This document shows, piece by piece, positions 10,930 through 19,437 of a DNA stretch of 64,000 nt. How positions within the stretch are numbered: the stretch's first letter is position 1; each line of letters opens with the position of its first letter. The stretch spans positions 1,364,001 through 1,428,000 of the forward strand of contig NZ_JAPENW010000001.1 of assembly GCF_026341855.1 (NCBI RefSeq), read 5' to 3'. The notes under the pieces were generated by a model. It was not told the DNA's origin. It was given only the letters and a program-made list of their open reading frames with translations, and made no database searches. Origin of the DNA: Streptomyces sp. NBC_00568. GTDB taxonomy: Bacteria; Actinomycetota; Actinomycetes; Streptomycetales; Streptomycetaceae. The translations under genes and the position numbers were made by a program.

Positions 10930-11871
10930 TCAAGTGCCGGTGGTAAGGACCACGTTCCGCAGCGGCTCCCGGTTCACGAAGAGAGTCAGCTGGTCCGCCA
11001 GCAGCCGCTTGGCGCGCGGCCAGAACGCCGAGGTGGGGCCGCCGACATGGGGGCTGATGAGCACGCCGGGCGCGTGCCACAACGGGTGCCCCTGGGGCAG
11101 CGGTTCGGGGTCGGTGACGTCGAGGGCCGCGGTGATGCGCCCGCTCTCCAGCTCGGCGAGGAGCGCCTTGGTGTCGACGACGGGGCCGCGGGCCACGTTC
11201 ACGAGGAGCGCGCCGTCCTTCATCCGGGACAGGAAGCCGGCGTTCACCAGGCCACGGGTGCTCTCCGTGAGCGGTGTGGACAGCACGACGATGTCGAATT
11301 CGGGGAGCAGGGAAGGCAGTTCCGTGAGGGGGCGCACGGGACCGCGCTCCGTGGCGCGAGCGGAGCGCGCGACGCGCTCCACCCGCGCGAGCTCGAACGG
11401 CGCGAGCCGGTCCTCGATGGCGGACCCGATCGACCCGTAGCCCACGATGAGGACGGACTTGTCGGCCAGCGAGGGACGGAACCCCGAGCGCCACTCCTCC
11501 TTGTCCTGGCCCCGCACGAAGTCGGGGATCCCGCGCAGCGAGGCGAGGATCAGGGCGAGGGTGAGTTCTCCCGTGCTCGCCTCGTGCACCCCGCGCGCGT
11601 TGCACAACACCACGCCGGGACGAAGGGACTTGAGGCTCGGCAGGACGTGGTCGACCCCGGCGGAGAGCGTCTGCACGACCCGGACCGACGTCATTTCGGA
11701 CATCGGACGCTGCGAGACGGCGGGCGGCTTCATGTACGGCACGGCGTAGAACGCGCAGTCGGCCGGATCCGCGGGAAACTCCTGGTCGCCGTCCCAGAAG
11801 CGGTAGTTGAGGCCTTCGGGGAGTCCGTCGATCTCGTCGGCGTGAAAGGGAAGCCACACATCGGAAGTCAT
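10930..11871 (-). CDS. D-2-hydroxyacid dehydrogenase family protein
   Basis: NAD(P)-dependent reduction of a 2-keto acid, or the reverse; the substrate cannot be told. The fold is the same as SerA but without ACT or ASB domains. Seen are the Rossmann motif VLIVGYGSIGSAIEDRL, the catalytic Arg in VNVARGPVVD, Glu in TDPEPLPQGHP and His in SPHVGGPTSAF. All three catalytic residues are present. ATG 11871 (MTSDVWLPF) gives 313 residues. An upstream in-frame ATG at 11898, preceded by a TAACCT box at leaderless spacing, is an alternative. No ribosome site is clear for either. Transcribed divergently from the aldo/keto reductase at 11948. Confidence 0.88.
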   Translation of the reverse strand: MTSDVWLPFHADEIDGLPEGLNYRFWDGDQEFPADPADCAFYAVPYMKPPAVSQRPMSEMTSVRVVQTLSAGVDHVLPSLKSLRPGVVLCNARGVHEASTGELTLALILASLRGIPDFVRGQDKEEWRSGFRPSLADKSVLIVGYGSIGSAIEDRLAPFELARVERVARSARATERGPVRPLTELPSLLPEFDIVVLSTPLTESTRGLVNAGFLSRMKDGALLVNVARGPVVDTKALLAELESGRITAALDVTDPEPLPQGHPLWHAPGVLISPHVGGPTSAFWPRAKRLLADQLTLFVNREPLRNVVLTTGT

Positions 11872-11947
11872 GGTCAGGAGGCTATGCCAGGTGCCCATGC
11901 GCGCAGAGGTTAGGTTGGGGTGCCAGCAGAAGGAGGATTACGGCCAG

Positions 11948-12955
11948 GTGGAGCGCAGAACGATCGGGGCCGCGGCACTCGATGTCGGGGCGGTCGGGCT
12001 CGGATGCATGCCGATGAGCTGGGCTTACACCGGGTCGCGGCAGCGCGGCGAGGAGTCGCTGCGTGCGGTGCACGCGGCGCTCGACCGGGGCTCGACGCTG
12101 CTCGACACGGCCGACATGTACGGCCCCTTCACCAATGAACTGCTCCTCGGGCGGGTGCTCAAGGAGCGGCGCTCCGAGGCCTTCGTGTCGACCAAGGTCG
12201 GCCTGCTGGTGGGCGACCAGCACATTGTGGCCAACGGCCGCCCCGGCTATGTGAAGCGCGCGTGCGACGCGTCGCTGCGCCGGCTCCAGACTGACGTGAT
12301 CGATCTCTATCAGCTGCACCGCGCGGACCCGGAGGTACCGGTCGAGGAGACCTGGGGCGCGATGGCCGAACTCGTCTCGGCCGGAAAGGTGCGCTCGCTC
12401 GGGCTGTGCGCGGTGGGCGCCCGGTCCGCCCGCCGCTCGGGGGCGCGGCTGCACGACGGAACGATCCGGCAGCTGGAGCGGGTGCAGCAGGTCTTCCCGG
12501 TGAGCGCCGTACAGGCCGAGCTGTCGGTGTGGTCGACGGAGGCGCTGGACGCGCTGCTGCCGTGGTGTGCGGCGCGCGGCGTCGGGTTCCTCGCCGCGAT
12601 GCCGCTCGGCAACGGATTCCTGACCGGCACGCTGACCCCCGGTGAGGGCTTCGAGCCCGACGACGTTCGGGCCCGCCATCCCCGCTTCACCGCCGAGATG
12701 ATGGCCGCGAACCAGCCCGTCGTCGTGGGTCTGCGGCGCATCGCCCGGCGTCACGGGGGCGGCGGCCGTCCCGTCACGCCCGCGCAGGTGGCGCTCGCGT
12801 GGGTCCTGGCGCAGGGGCCGCACGTGGTCCCGGTGCCGGGGGCCAAGCGGGAGCGCTGGGTCACCGAGAACGCGGGGGCGGCCGGGCTGCGGCTGACGGC
12901 GGAGGACCTCGCGGAGGTGGCGGGGCTGCCTGGGGCGCTGGGATCCTGGGACTGA
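11948..12955 (+). CDS. Aldo/keto reductase
   Basis: Monomeric NADPH-dependent (alpha/beta)8-barrel oxidoreductase, 335 residues. The catalytic tetrad is visible: Asp and Tyr in TLLDTADMYGPFTNE, Lys in AFVSTKVGL and His in DLYQLHRADPEVP. The C-terminal cofactor segment PVPGAKRERWVTEN is typical of the YajO/Tas-like AKR group. GTG 11948 follows an AAGGAGGA site at 11930-11937; earlier in-frame starts would overlap the divergent promoter. The physiological substrate is unknown. Confidence 0.9.
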   Translation: MERRTIGAAALDVGAVGLGCMPMSWAYTGSRQRGEESLRAVHAALDRGSTLLDTADMYGPFTNELLLGRVLKERRSEAFVSTKVGLLVGDQHIVANGRPGYVKRACDASLRRLQTDVIDLYQLHRADPEVPVEETWGAMAELVSAGKVRSLGLCAVGARSARRSGARLHDGTIRQLERVQQVFPVSAVQAELSVWSTEALDALLPWCAARGVGFLAAMPLGNGFLTGTLTPGEGFEPDDVRARHPRFTAEMMAANQPVVVGLRRIARRHGGGGRPVTPAQVALAWVLAQGPHVVPVPGAKRERWVTENAGAAGLRLTAEDLAEVAGLPGALGSWD

Positions 12956-13072
12956 GCGGCGGTTCCGTGTCTCCGCCTCCGGATCCCGGCGCGGATTGCC
13001 CGTCCGTGATCGGGAACCCGTGGAACGCGAGCGGTGTATGAACTGTAGGACCGCCGCGTCGAAGGGACACTG

Positions 13073-14245
13073 ATGGTGCAGGTTCGAGCAGTGACAGCCG
13101 TGTTGGCCACGGCAGCGCTTCTGATGACGGCAGGCTGTTCCTCCGGCGACGAAGGTGGCTCGGACGGCTCGGGCGCGTTCCCGGGCCTCGGGAGTACGCC
13201 GCCGCAGTCGTCGTCCTCCCGGAGCGCCTCCCCCGAGGCGACACCGCCCGCGAAGGGCTCGGTGAAGGTCCTGCGCACCGTCACCGAGGATCTGGACTCC
13301 CCCTGGGGCCTCGCGCCGCTGGCCGAGGGCGGTCTGCTGGTCTCCTCGCGCGACAAGGGGACGATCACCCGGATCGACGAGAAGACCGGCAAGAAGACGG
13401 TACTGGGCGAGGTCCCCGGGGTGGCCGCCGCCGGCGAGGGCGGCCTCCTGGGCATCGCGCTCTCCCCCGACTACGCCTCCGACCACATGATCTACGCCTA
13501 CCTGACCACAGCGTCCGACAACCGCATCGTCCGCATGCTGTACGACGAGCGGAAGCCGTCCGGCGAGCAGCTGGGCGCACCGGACACGATATTCAAGGGC
13601 ATCCCCAAGGGAATCATCCACAACGGCGGCCGGATCGCGTTCGGCCCGGACAAGATGCTGTACGCGGGAGCCGGCGAGACGGGTGACCGGGGTCAGGCCC
13701 AGGACAAGAAGGCCCTCGGCGGCAAGATCCTGCGGATGACGCCGGAGGGCGAGCCCGCGCCGGGCAATCCGTTCGGCGACTCGGTCGTGTACTCGTACGG
13801 GCATCGCAATGTCCAGGGCCTCGCCTGGGACGGCAAACAGCGGCTGTGGGCCTCCGAGTTCGGCCAGGACACCTGGGACGAGCTGAACCAGATCAAGCCT
13901 GGCGACGACTACGGCTGGCCGGTGGTCGAAGGCATCGGCGACAACGCCAAGTACCACAACCCGGTCGCCCAGTGGCACACCGACGACGCCTCTCCGAGCG
14001 GGATCGCCTACGCCGAGGGGTCCCTGTGGATGGCGGGTCTCAAGGGCGAGCGCCTGTGGCGCATCCCGTTGAACGGCACCAAGAAGTCCGCGGACCCCGA
14101 GGCCTTCCTGAACGGCAAGTACGGCCGCCTCCGCACGGTCGTCTCCGCGGGCGGCGACAGACTCTGGCTGACCACGAGCGAGACCGACGGCCGCGGCAGC
14201 CCCACGAAGGGCGACGACCTGCTTCTGGAGGTGCAGGTGAAGTAA
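13073..14245 (+). CDS. PQQ-dependent sugar (aldose/sorbosone-type) dehydrogenase lipoprotein
   Basis: Exported lipoprotein, 390 residues. A signal peptide ending in the lipobox LMTAGC (Cys about residue 22) precedes a Ser/Gly/Pro-rich spacer and a six-bladed beta-propeller of the glucose/sorbosone dehydrogenase family. Family landmarks are SPWGLAPL, EGGLLGIALSPDY, IHNGGRIAFGPDKMLY, SYGHRNVQGLAWD and DDYGWPVVEG. Members oxidise aldose sugars with PQQ, but many actinobacterial homologues have no proven cofactor or substrate. The ATG has an AAGGGA site. It ends 19 bp from the convergent small gene at 14265. Confidence 0.88.
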   Translation: MVQVRAVTAVLATAALLMTAGCSSGDEGGSDGSGAFPGLGSTPPQSSSSRSASPEATPPAKGSVKVLRTVTEDLDSPWGLAPLAEGGLLVSSRDKGTITRIDEKTGKKTVLGEVPGVAAAGEGGLLGIALSPDYASDHMIYAYLTTASDNRIVRMLYDERKPSGEQLGAPDTIFKGIPKGIIHNGGRIAFGPDKMLYAGAGETGDRGQAQDKKALGGKILRMTPEGEPAPGNPFGDSVVYSYGHRNVQGLAWDGKQRLWASEFGQDTWDELNQIKPGDDYGWPVVEGIGDNAKYHNPVAQWHTDDASPSGIAYAEGSLWMAGLKGERLWRIPLNGTKKSADPEAFLNGKYGRLRTVVSAGGDRLWLTTSETDGRGSPTKGDDLLLEVQVK

Positions 14246-14264
14246 GGGAGAGGCAGCGGAAGCG

Positions 14265-14591
<327 letters not shown>

Positions 14592-14631
14592 GACGCCTCC
14601 CCTCTTCCCGGGATCCCTCGCAGCGTAGACC

Positions 14632-17600
14632 TCAGCCCGCCGCCCGGGCAGCGGGGGTCTCCGGTGGGAAGAGCCGCAGCCTGTGGGCCAGGGCCGCCGC
14701 CTCCCCCCGTCCTGAGACGTCCAGCTTGGCCAGAATGTTCGAGACGTGGACGCTGGCCGTCTTCGGGGAGATGAAGAGCTCCTCGGCGATCTGGCGGTTG
14801 CTGCGGCCGGCGGCGACGAGGCGCAGGACGTCGCGCTCGCGGCTGGTGAGGCCGAGCGCGACCGCGGGGTCGGCGGATGCGGCGCCGGACCGTTCGGGGG
14901 CGTGTTCCAGCGTGAGGCGGGCGCGCTGGGCGAGCAGGGCGACGGCGTCGGCGAGCGGGCGGGCGCCGAGGTGGTCGGCGGCGGCGCGGGCCAGCCGGAG
15001 GAGTTCCGTGGCGCGGACGCGCTCGTCGTCGTCCGCGCCGGTGAGGAGCAGGGCCTCGGCGAGGCGGAGGCGGACCCGGGCGAGGTCGTAGGGGCGCTCC
15101 AGGGGTTCGAGGTCGCTGACCACCTCGAACCACTGCTCCGGGGTGCTCACGCCCTCCGCCCGCTGGAGTTCGGCGCGCACCCAGTCGGCGTGGGCGACCC
15201 AGATGGGCGCTCCCGTGGCCAGGGTCTTCGCGGCCGTGCGGATGCGTTCCAGGGTCGGGGCGCGGCCGGGTCCGGCGGCGGGCAGACCGCGGGCATCGGC
15301 CTCCGCGGTGGCGGCGGCCAGGAGCAGCGGCCAGGCGTAGCGCTGGGTGCCGGGCGGGAAGCCCGCGTCCAGGGCCTGCTCCAGGGCGTTGCGGGCGTCG
15401 AGGAGGCGGCCCTCGTCGGCGGCGAGGCCGATGGTGGTGCCCAGCAGCGGCAGGGAATGCTGGGGCATCGGATCGTGGGTGCCGAAGTGGCCGCGTGCGG
15501 CGGCCAGTTGGCGTCCCGCCTCGATGAGGTCGCCGCGGGCGAGGGCGACGGGCGCGAGGCGGGCCGCGCCCACGCCGGAGGACTTGCCGCTGAGTCCGAT
15601 GCCCAGCGCGTTGCGCGCTGCTTCGACGGCGTCGTCCCACTGGCCGAGCGCGAACAGCGATTCGGAGAGGTTGCCCCAGACCCAGGCCTGGGTGTCCAGA
15701 AGGCCGTTCCTGCAGGCGAGTTCGACACCGTCGCGCAGGATCGCGACGGCCTCGCGGGAGCGGCCGACCGACTCCAGATGGGAGGGCAGGTTGATGTGCA
15801 GACGGCCCACGACGTAGGCGGCGCCCTTCCGGTTCGCCCGTTCCCTGACCTGGTACATCTCCGCGAGCCCCGCCTCGACGTCCCCCGCGTCGACCATCAG
15901 GCCGCCGAGGGTGAGCCGGGCGTTCAGCTCCGTGTCCCGGGCGCCCACCATGCGTGCGTACTCCACGGCGCGTTCGGCCGCGGAGAGGGCGCCGTGGCCC
16001 GGTTCGTGCAGCATGCACCAGGCGGCGACCATGGACAGCACCTCGGCGTGCACCTCGGAGGGCGGCAGACCGCGCACCAGGTCCTGTGCGGTGGCGAGTT
16101 CTTTCCAGCCGTCGCCGCGGACCTGGGCCTGGACGAGCCGGGAACGCTGGATCCAGAACCACGCGGCGCGCAGCGGGTCGCCCTCGTCCTCCAGGAGATG
16201 CAGCGCCCGCTTGGTCGTCTTCAGGGCGCGTTCGCGCTCCCCGCAGAGCCGGCCGGCGACGGCGGCCTCGGCCATCAGGTCGAGGTAGTGCAGGGGCGCG
16301 GTCTCTGGGTCGCAGCCGACCGGAGGATAGGCCTCCACGTAGTCGATGGGGCGCAGTTCGGCCCGTACGGCGTCGGGGGCCACCTCCCAGAGCTCCATCG
16401 CCCGCTCCAGGAGCCGCAGTTGCTCGGAGTGGGCGTGCCGGCGGCGGGCTTCGACGGAGGCGTCGAGGACGGCGGGCAGGGCCTTGGCGGCGTCGTGGGC
16501 GTGGTACCAGTAGCTGGCCAGGCGGGTGACGCGTTCGTCGGCCGGTACGAGTGCCGGGTCGGCCTCCAGGGCCTCGGCGTAGCGGCGGTTGAAGCGGGAG
16601 CGCTCACCGGGCAGCAGGTCGTCGCTGACCGCCTCGCGGACCAGGGAGTGGCGGAAGCGGTAGCCGTCGCCGCCGGGCGAGGCGAGCAGGATGTTGGCAC
16701 CGACGCAGGCCCGCAGTGCCTCGATGAGGTCGTCCTCGGCGAGCTGTGCCACGGCGGCGAGCAGCGGGTACTCGACGGTGCAGCCGCCCTCGGCGACGAT
16801 CCGGGCGACCCGCTGGGCGCTCTCCGGCAGCCCTTCGACGCGGACGAGGAGCAGGTCGCGCAGGGAGTCCGTGAGCCCCGTACGACTGCCTTCGTGGGTG
16901 GCGACGGCGAGTTCCTCGACGAAGAACGCGTTGCCGTCGGAGCGGGCGAAGATCTCGTCGACCTGGGCGGGGTCGGGCTCGCGGGCGAGGATTCCGGCGA
17001 TCTGGCGGCCGACCTCGGCCCGGCTGAAGCGGCCCAGGTCGATGCGGCGGACCGTGCGGAGGCGGTCGAGTTCGGCGAGCAGCGGGCGCAGCGGGTGGCG
17101 GCGGTGGATGTCGTCGGCGCGGTAGGTGGCGATCACCACGAGGCGGCCGGTGCGGAGCGTGCGGAAGAGGTAGGCGAGCAGATGGCGGGTGGAGGCGTCG
17201 GCCCAGTGCAGGTCTTCGAGGACGACGACGACCGTGCGGTCCGCGGCGATCCGTTCCAGGAGGCGGGCGGTGAGCTCGAAGAGACGGGCCATGCCCTCTT
17301 CCTCGTACTGCCGTCCCCGGGCCGTCTCCGCGAGCTCGGGCAGCAGGCGGGCGAGTTCCTCCTCCTGTCCGGCGGACGCGGTGGCGAGTTCGTCGGGGAG
17401 GGTGCGGCGCAGGGCGCGCAGGGCCGTGGAGAACGGTGCGAAGGGGAGACCGTCGGCGCCGATCTCGACGCAGCCGCCGCAGGCGACGACGGCGCCCTCG
17501 CGGGCGGCGGCGGTGGCGAACTCCTCCAGGAGACGGGTCTTCCCGACTCCGGCCTCGCCGCCGAGCAGCAACGCCTGTGGCTCTCCCTCGGCGGCCCGGG

Positions 17601-17685
17601 CGAGCGCGCCGCTCAGCACTCCGAGTTCGTCGGCGCGTCCGACGAACACCGGGCTGACGGACCTGGTCTCCACGGGCCCGAGCAT
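14632..17685 (-). CDS. Large ATP-binding LuxR-family (LAL) transcriptional regulator
   Basis: About 1017 residues. Near the N-terminus is an AAA_16/NACHT-like ATPase with Walker A GGEAGVGKTRLL (about residue 42) and Walker B VVVVLEDLHWAD. A long helical, TPR-like middle follows. The C-terminal LuxR helix-turn-helix begins at LTSRERDVLRLVAAG and continues with NRQIAEELFISPKTASVHVS. LAL proteins such as MalT use ATP and an inducer to switch on nearby operons; this one's inducer and targets are unknown. The HTH is nearly identical in pattern to that of the truncated gene at the window's left edge. The start is taken at ATG 17685; the frame continues upstream to 18114 but through two strong hairpins and the next gene. 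GTG 17673 is also possible. Confidence 0.88.
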   Translation of the reverse strand: MLGPVETRSVSPVFVGRADELGVLSGALARAAEGEPQALLLGGEAGVGKTRLLEEFATAAAREGAVVACGGCVEIGADGLPFAPFSTALRALRRTLPDELATASAGQEEELARLLPELAETARGRQYEEEGMARLFELTARLLERIAADRTVVVVLEDLHWADASTRHLLAYLFRTLRTGRLVVIATYRADDIHRRHPLRPLLAELDRLRTVRRIDLGRFSRAEVGRQIAGILAREPDPAQVDEIFARSDGNAFFVEELAVATHEGSRTGLTDSLRDLLLVRVEGLPESAQRVARIVAEGGCTVEYPLLAAVAQLAEDDLIEALRACVGANILLASPGGDGYRFRHSLVREAVSDDLLPGERSRFNRRYAEALEADPALVPADERVTRLASYWYHAHDAAKALPAVLDASVEARRRHAHSEQLRLLERAMELWEVAPDAVRAELRPIDYVEAYPPVGCDPETAPLHYLDLMAEAAVAGRLCGERERALKTTKRALHLLEDEGDPLRAAWFWIQRSRLVQAQVRGDGWKELATAQDLVRGLPPSEVHAEVLSMVAAWCMLHEPGHGALSAAERAVEYARMVGARDTELNARLTLGGLMVDAGDVEAGLAEMYQVRERANRKGAAYVVGRLHINLPSHLESVGRSREAVAILRDGVELACRNGLLDTQAWVWGNLSESLFALGQWDDAVEAARNALGIGLSGKSSGVGAARLAPVALARGDLIEAGRQLAAARGHFGTHDPMPQHSLPLLGTTIGLAADEGRLLDARNALEQALDAGFPPGTQRYAWPLLLAAATAEADARGLPAAGPGRAPTLERIRTAAKTLATGAPIWVAHADWVRAELQRAEGVSTPEQWFEVVSDLEPLERPYDLARVRLRLAEALLLTGADDDERVRATELLRLARAAADHLGARPLADAVALLAQRARLTLEHAPERSGAASADPAVALGLTSRERDVLRLVAAGRSNRQIAEELFISPKTASVHVSNILAKLDVSGRGEAAALAHRLRLFPPETPAARAAG

Positions 17686-17756
17686 GGCACAGGGGTCCGA
17701 CGGTGCGGCACCGGTTATCGGGAGGGCGATCAGTGCCCCGCCGGCCGGCCGACCGG

Positions 17757-17837
17757 CGGGAAGGAGGCGGCCGACCCCCGTGCGGCCGCCTTCCCGCACA
17801 GCCTGTGGACGGCCGGGTGCCGTGCGGCCGTCCACAG
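17757..17837 (-). terminator. Double hairpin behind the 65-aa gene
   Basis: A perfect 13-bp inverted repeat (arms 17803-17815 and 17825-17837) lies just beyond the stop codon of the gene at 17850. A second, imperfect GGGAAGG...CCTTCCC stem follows at about 17757-17793. Together they should insulate the LAL gene from upstream transcription. Confidence 0.7.
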
Positions 17838-17849
17838 ATGCCCCGGCGC

Positions 17850-18047
17850 TCACGCGGCGCGGGCGAACCGGTGCCGGCGGGGACGGTGGGTATGGCCCTG
17901 CCCCTCCGTGTCGTTGTGCGCGGACCGGCGGGCGTCCGCGCGCCGGGCCGCTCGGCGGCCGCGCAGGGCCTCCTTGGCGAGCCGGTAGTTCTGGGCCTCG
18001 CGGATGAGTTCCGCGGACCGGATCTGCTGAAGCTCGTACTCGAACAT
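17850..18047 (-). CDS. Small basic protein of unknown function (65 aa)
   Basis: Begins MFEYELQQIRSAELIREA and continues with a strongly Arg/His/Ala-rich tail (RRAARRADARRSAHNDTEG). The N-terminal half should form one amphipathic helix. A GAGGGG site sits 6 nt before ATG 18047, and the gene is followed by strong terminators, so it is likely real although it matches no family I can name. The charge suggests nucleic acid or membrane contact, but this is inference only. Confidence 0.7.
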   Translation of the reverse strand: MFEYELQQIRSAELIREAQNYRLAKEALRGRRAARRADARRSAHNDTEGQGHTHRPRRHRFARAA

Positions 18048-18160
18048 CTCGTACCCCTCGTGAAGAGTCGGTTTCGGCCTCGCTTGTTCGCGATGCCTCA
18101 ACCTTCGTCTCCAAGGGGGGTGCGCCACATCGGGAGAGTTCCGCATCTTGCGCACGCGAA

Positions 18161-18205
18161 GGGCCTTAGGGCGGCGGTAAGGAACTTACGCCGGCCCTAA
18201 GGCCC
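18161..18205 (-). terminator. Strong hairpin terminator
   Basis: A long, nearly perfect stem (arms 18161-18181 and 18185-18205, GGGCCTTAGGGC paired with GGCCCTAAGGCCC and extended by GTAAG/CTTAC, loop GAA) lies 18 bp beyond the stop of the membrane-protein gene at 18223. Confidence 0.8.
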
Positions 18206-18222
18206 CTCAGAGTTCTCGGGAT

Positions 18223-18822
18223 TCAGCTGGTGGAGGGCAGTCCGAGGATGATGTCGGAGTACTTGGCGACGGCGAGGACCAGGCCGACGACGCCGAGCGA
18301 GACGCCCGCCCAGGCGACCGACTTGATCCAGGCGGCCTGCGGCTTGCCGGGGGCACCGAACGCGGGCCGGACGAGGACGACGACGCCGACGATCAGCGCG
18401 GCCAGTGCGAAGAGGCCGCCGATCAGCGCGGTGGTCGCCCAGGCATCGCCGTAGACCTCCTTGACCTGCGTGGCGACGCTCGCGTTCGACGAGGTCTGGA
18501 GCTGGCCGACCAGGGTCTCGCGCGCGGCGGCGACGGTGGCGACCCAGCTGCCGGTCAGCGACACCACACCGAGTCCGGCGGACACCACGGCGGCGGCACC
18601 CTGGCCGACACCGGCGGCCTGACCGGCCTCGGCGGTGTCGTCGCCGTCCGCGGGGGTCTCGTCGTCCTCGTCCTGCTCCTCGGCCGGCTCCGTGGCGTAG
18701 GCCTCGGTCTCGGTCCCGTTGTCGGCGGACGTCCCGGTCTTGGTGACGTCCACCGTCTGCTCGTCGCGCTTCGCCTCGGTGCCGGTCTCGGCCCCGGCCT
18801 CGTCAACTGTCTTGGTTCCCAT
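18223..18822 (-). CDS. Membrane protein with acidic N-terminal tail, function unknown
   Basis: 199 residues. The first ~80 are Thr/Glu/Asp-rich (DEAGAETGTEAKRDEQ, then EEQDEDDETPADGDD) and probably unstructured in the cytoplasm. Then come about three membrane helices: AAAVVSAGLGVVSLTGSWVA, TALIGGLFALAALIVGVVVL and WAGVSLGVVGLVLAVAKYS. No catalytic motif is seen and I do not recognise the family. ATG 18822 has only a weak ribosome site. It is separated from its neighbours by a strong terminator downstream. Confidence 0.7.
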   Translation of the reverse strand: MGTKTVDEAGAETGTEAKRDEQTVDVTKTGTSADNGTETEAYATEPAEEQDEDDETPADGDDTAEAGQAAGVGQGAAAVVSAGLGVVSLTGSWVATVAAARETLVGQLQTSSNASVATQVKEVYGDAWATTALIGGLFALAALIVGVVVLVRPAFGAPGKPQAAWIKSVAWAGVSLGVVGLVLAVAKYSDIILGLPSTS

Positions 18823-18857
18823 GACCCGCACCGTACGGACGCTCTCTGAGAAGTTCC

Positions 18858-19433
18858 TTAATGGTCCTTGTGAGCGGCACGCTCGCGTGCCGCACGCCAT
18901 TCGGGCGCGAGTACGGACCACACTTCGAGGTCGTGCCGGACCCCGCGATAGGGGTGCTTCTCCCGGAGCACGCCGTCCTGGCTCATGCCGAGCCGCCGGG
19001 CCACGTTCAGGCTCGGGACGTTCCCGGCCGCGGCGACCCACTCCACGCGGTGGATTCCGCGCTGCTCGACTGCCCAGTCGATGAGCACCCGCATCGCGCG
19101 CGTGACCAGACCGCGCCCGGAGGCGGCGGGTTCCAGCCAGCAGCCGACCTCGCAGTTGGCTTGCTCCGCGTCGAAGTTCAGGAAGAGCACCCCGCCGACG
19201 AGCTTCCCGTCCAGCCACAGTCCGTGCAGGGACCCGGTGTCGGCGGCGCGCATGTCGGCGTACCTCTGGAGGTGTCCCCGCGCGGACGGCACGTCCGTGG
19301 ACTGGGACCCGAAGGGGATGAACTGCCCGATGAACTCGCGCCCCCGGTCCAGGTGTGCGAGGAACTCCTCGGCGTGCCACGGCTCCAGCGGCCGCAGTTC
19401 CGCTCCGTCGTCGCCCAGAGATATCGCGTACAT
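18858..19433 (-). CDS. GNAT-family N-acetyltransferase (RimL/RimJ-like)
   Basis: 191 residues, one GNAT domain: N-terminal ELRPLEPWHAEEFLAHLDRG, a central strand with GLWLDGKLVGGVLFLNFD, the acetyl-CoA loop EPAASGRGLVTRAMRVLIDW (motif A, Gly-x-Gly-rich form) and the late NVPSLNVARRLGM typical of RimL/RimJ ribosomal-protein acetyltransferases. The substrate is unknown. It starts only 4 bp after the MMPL stop codon with GAGGG directly upstream, so it is likely translated from the same message as the exporter. Confidence 0.88.
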   Translation of the reverse strand: MYAISLGDDGAELRPLEPWHAEEFLAHLDRGREFIGQFIPFGSQSTDVPSARGHLQRYADMRAADTGSLHGLWLDGKLVGGVLFLNFDAEQANCEVGCWLEPAASGRGLVTRAMRVLIDWAVEQRGIHRVEWVAAAGNVPSLNVARRLGMSQDGVLREKHPYRGVRHDLEVWSVLAPEWRAARERAAHKDH

Positions 19434-19437
19434 CCCT

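Noticed and set aside
14746..17988. 1080-residue frame antisense to the LAL regulator
   Set aside because: Same reason: composition mirrors the antisense of codon-biased coding sequence and no family motif is present.
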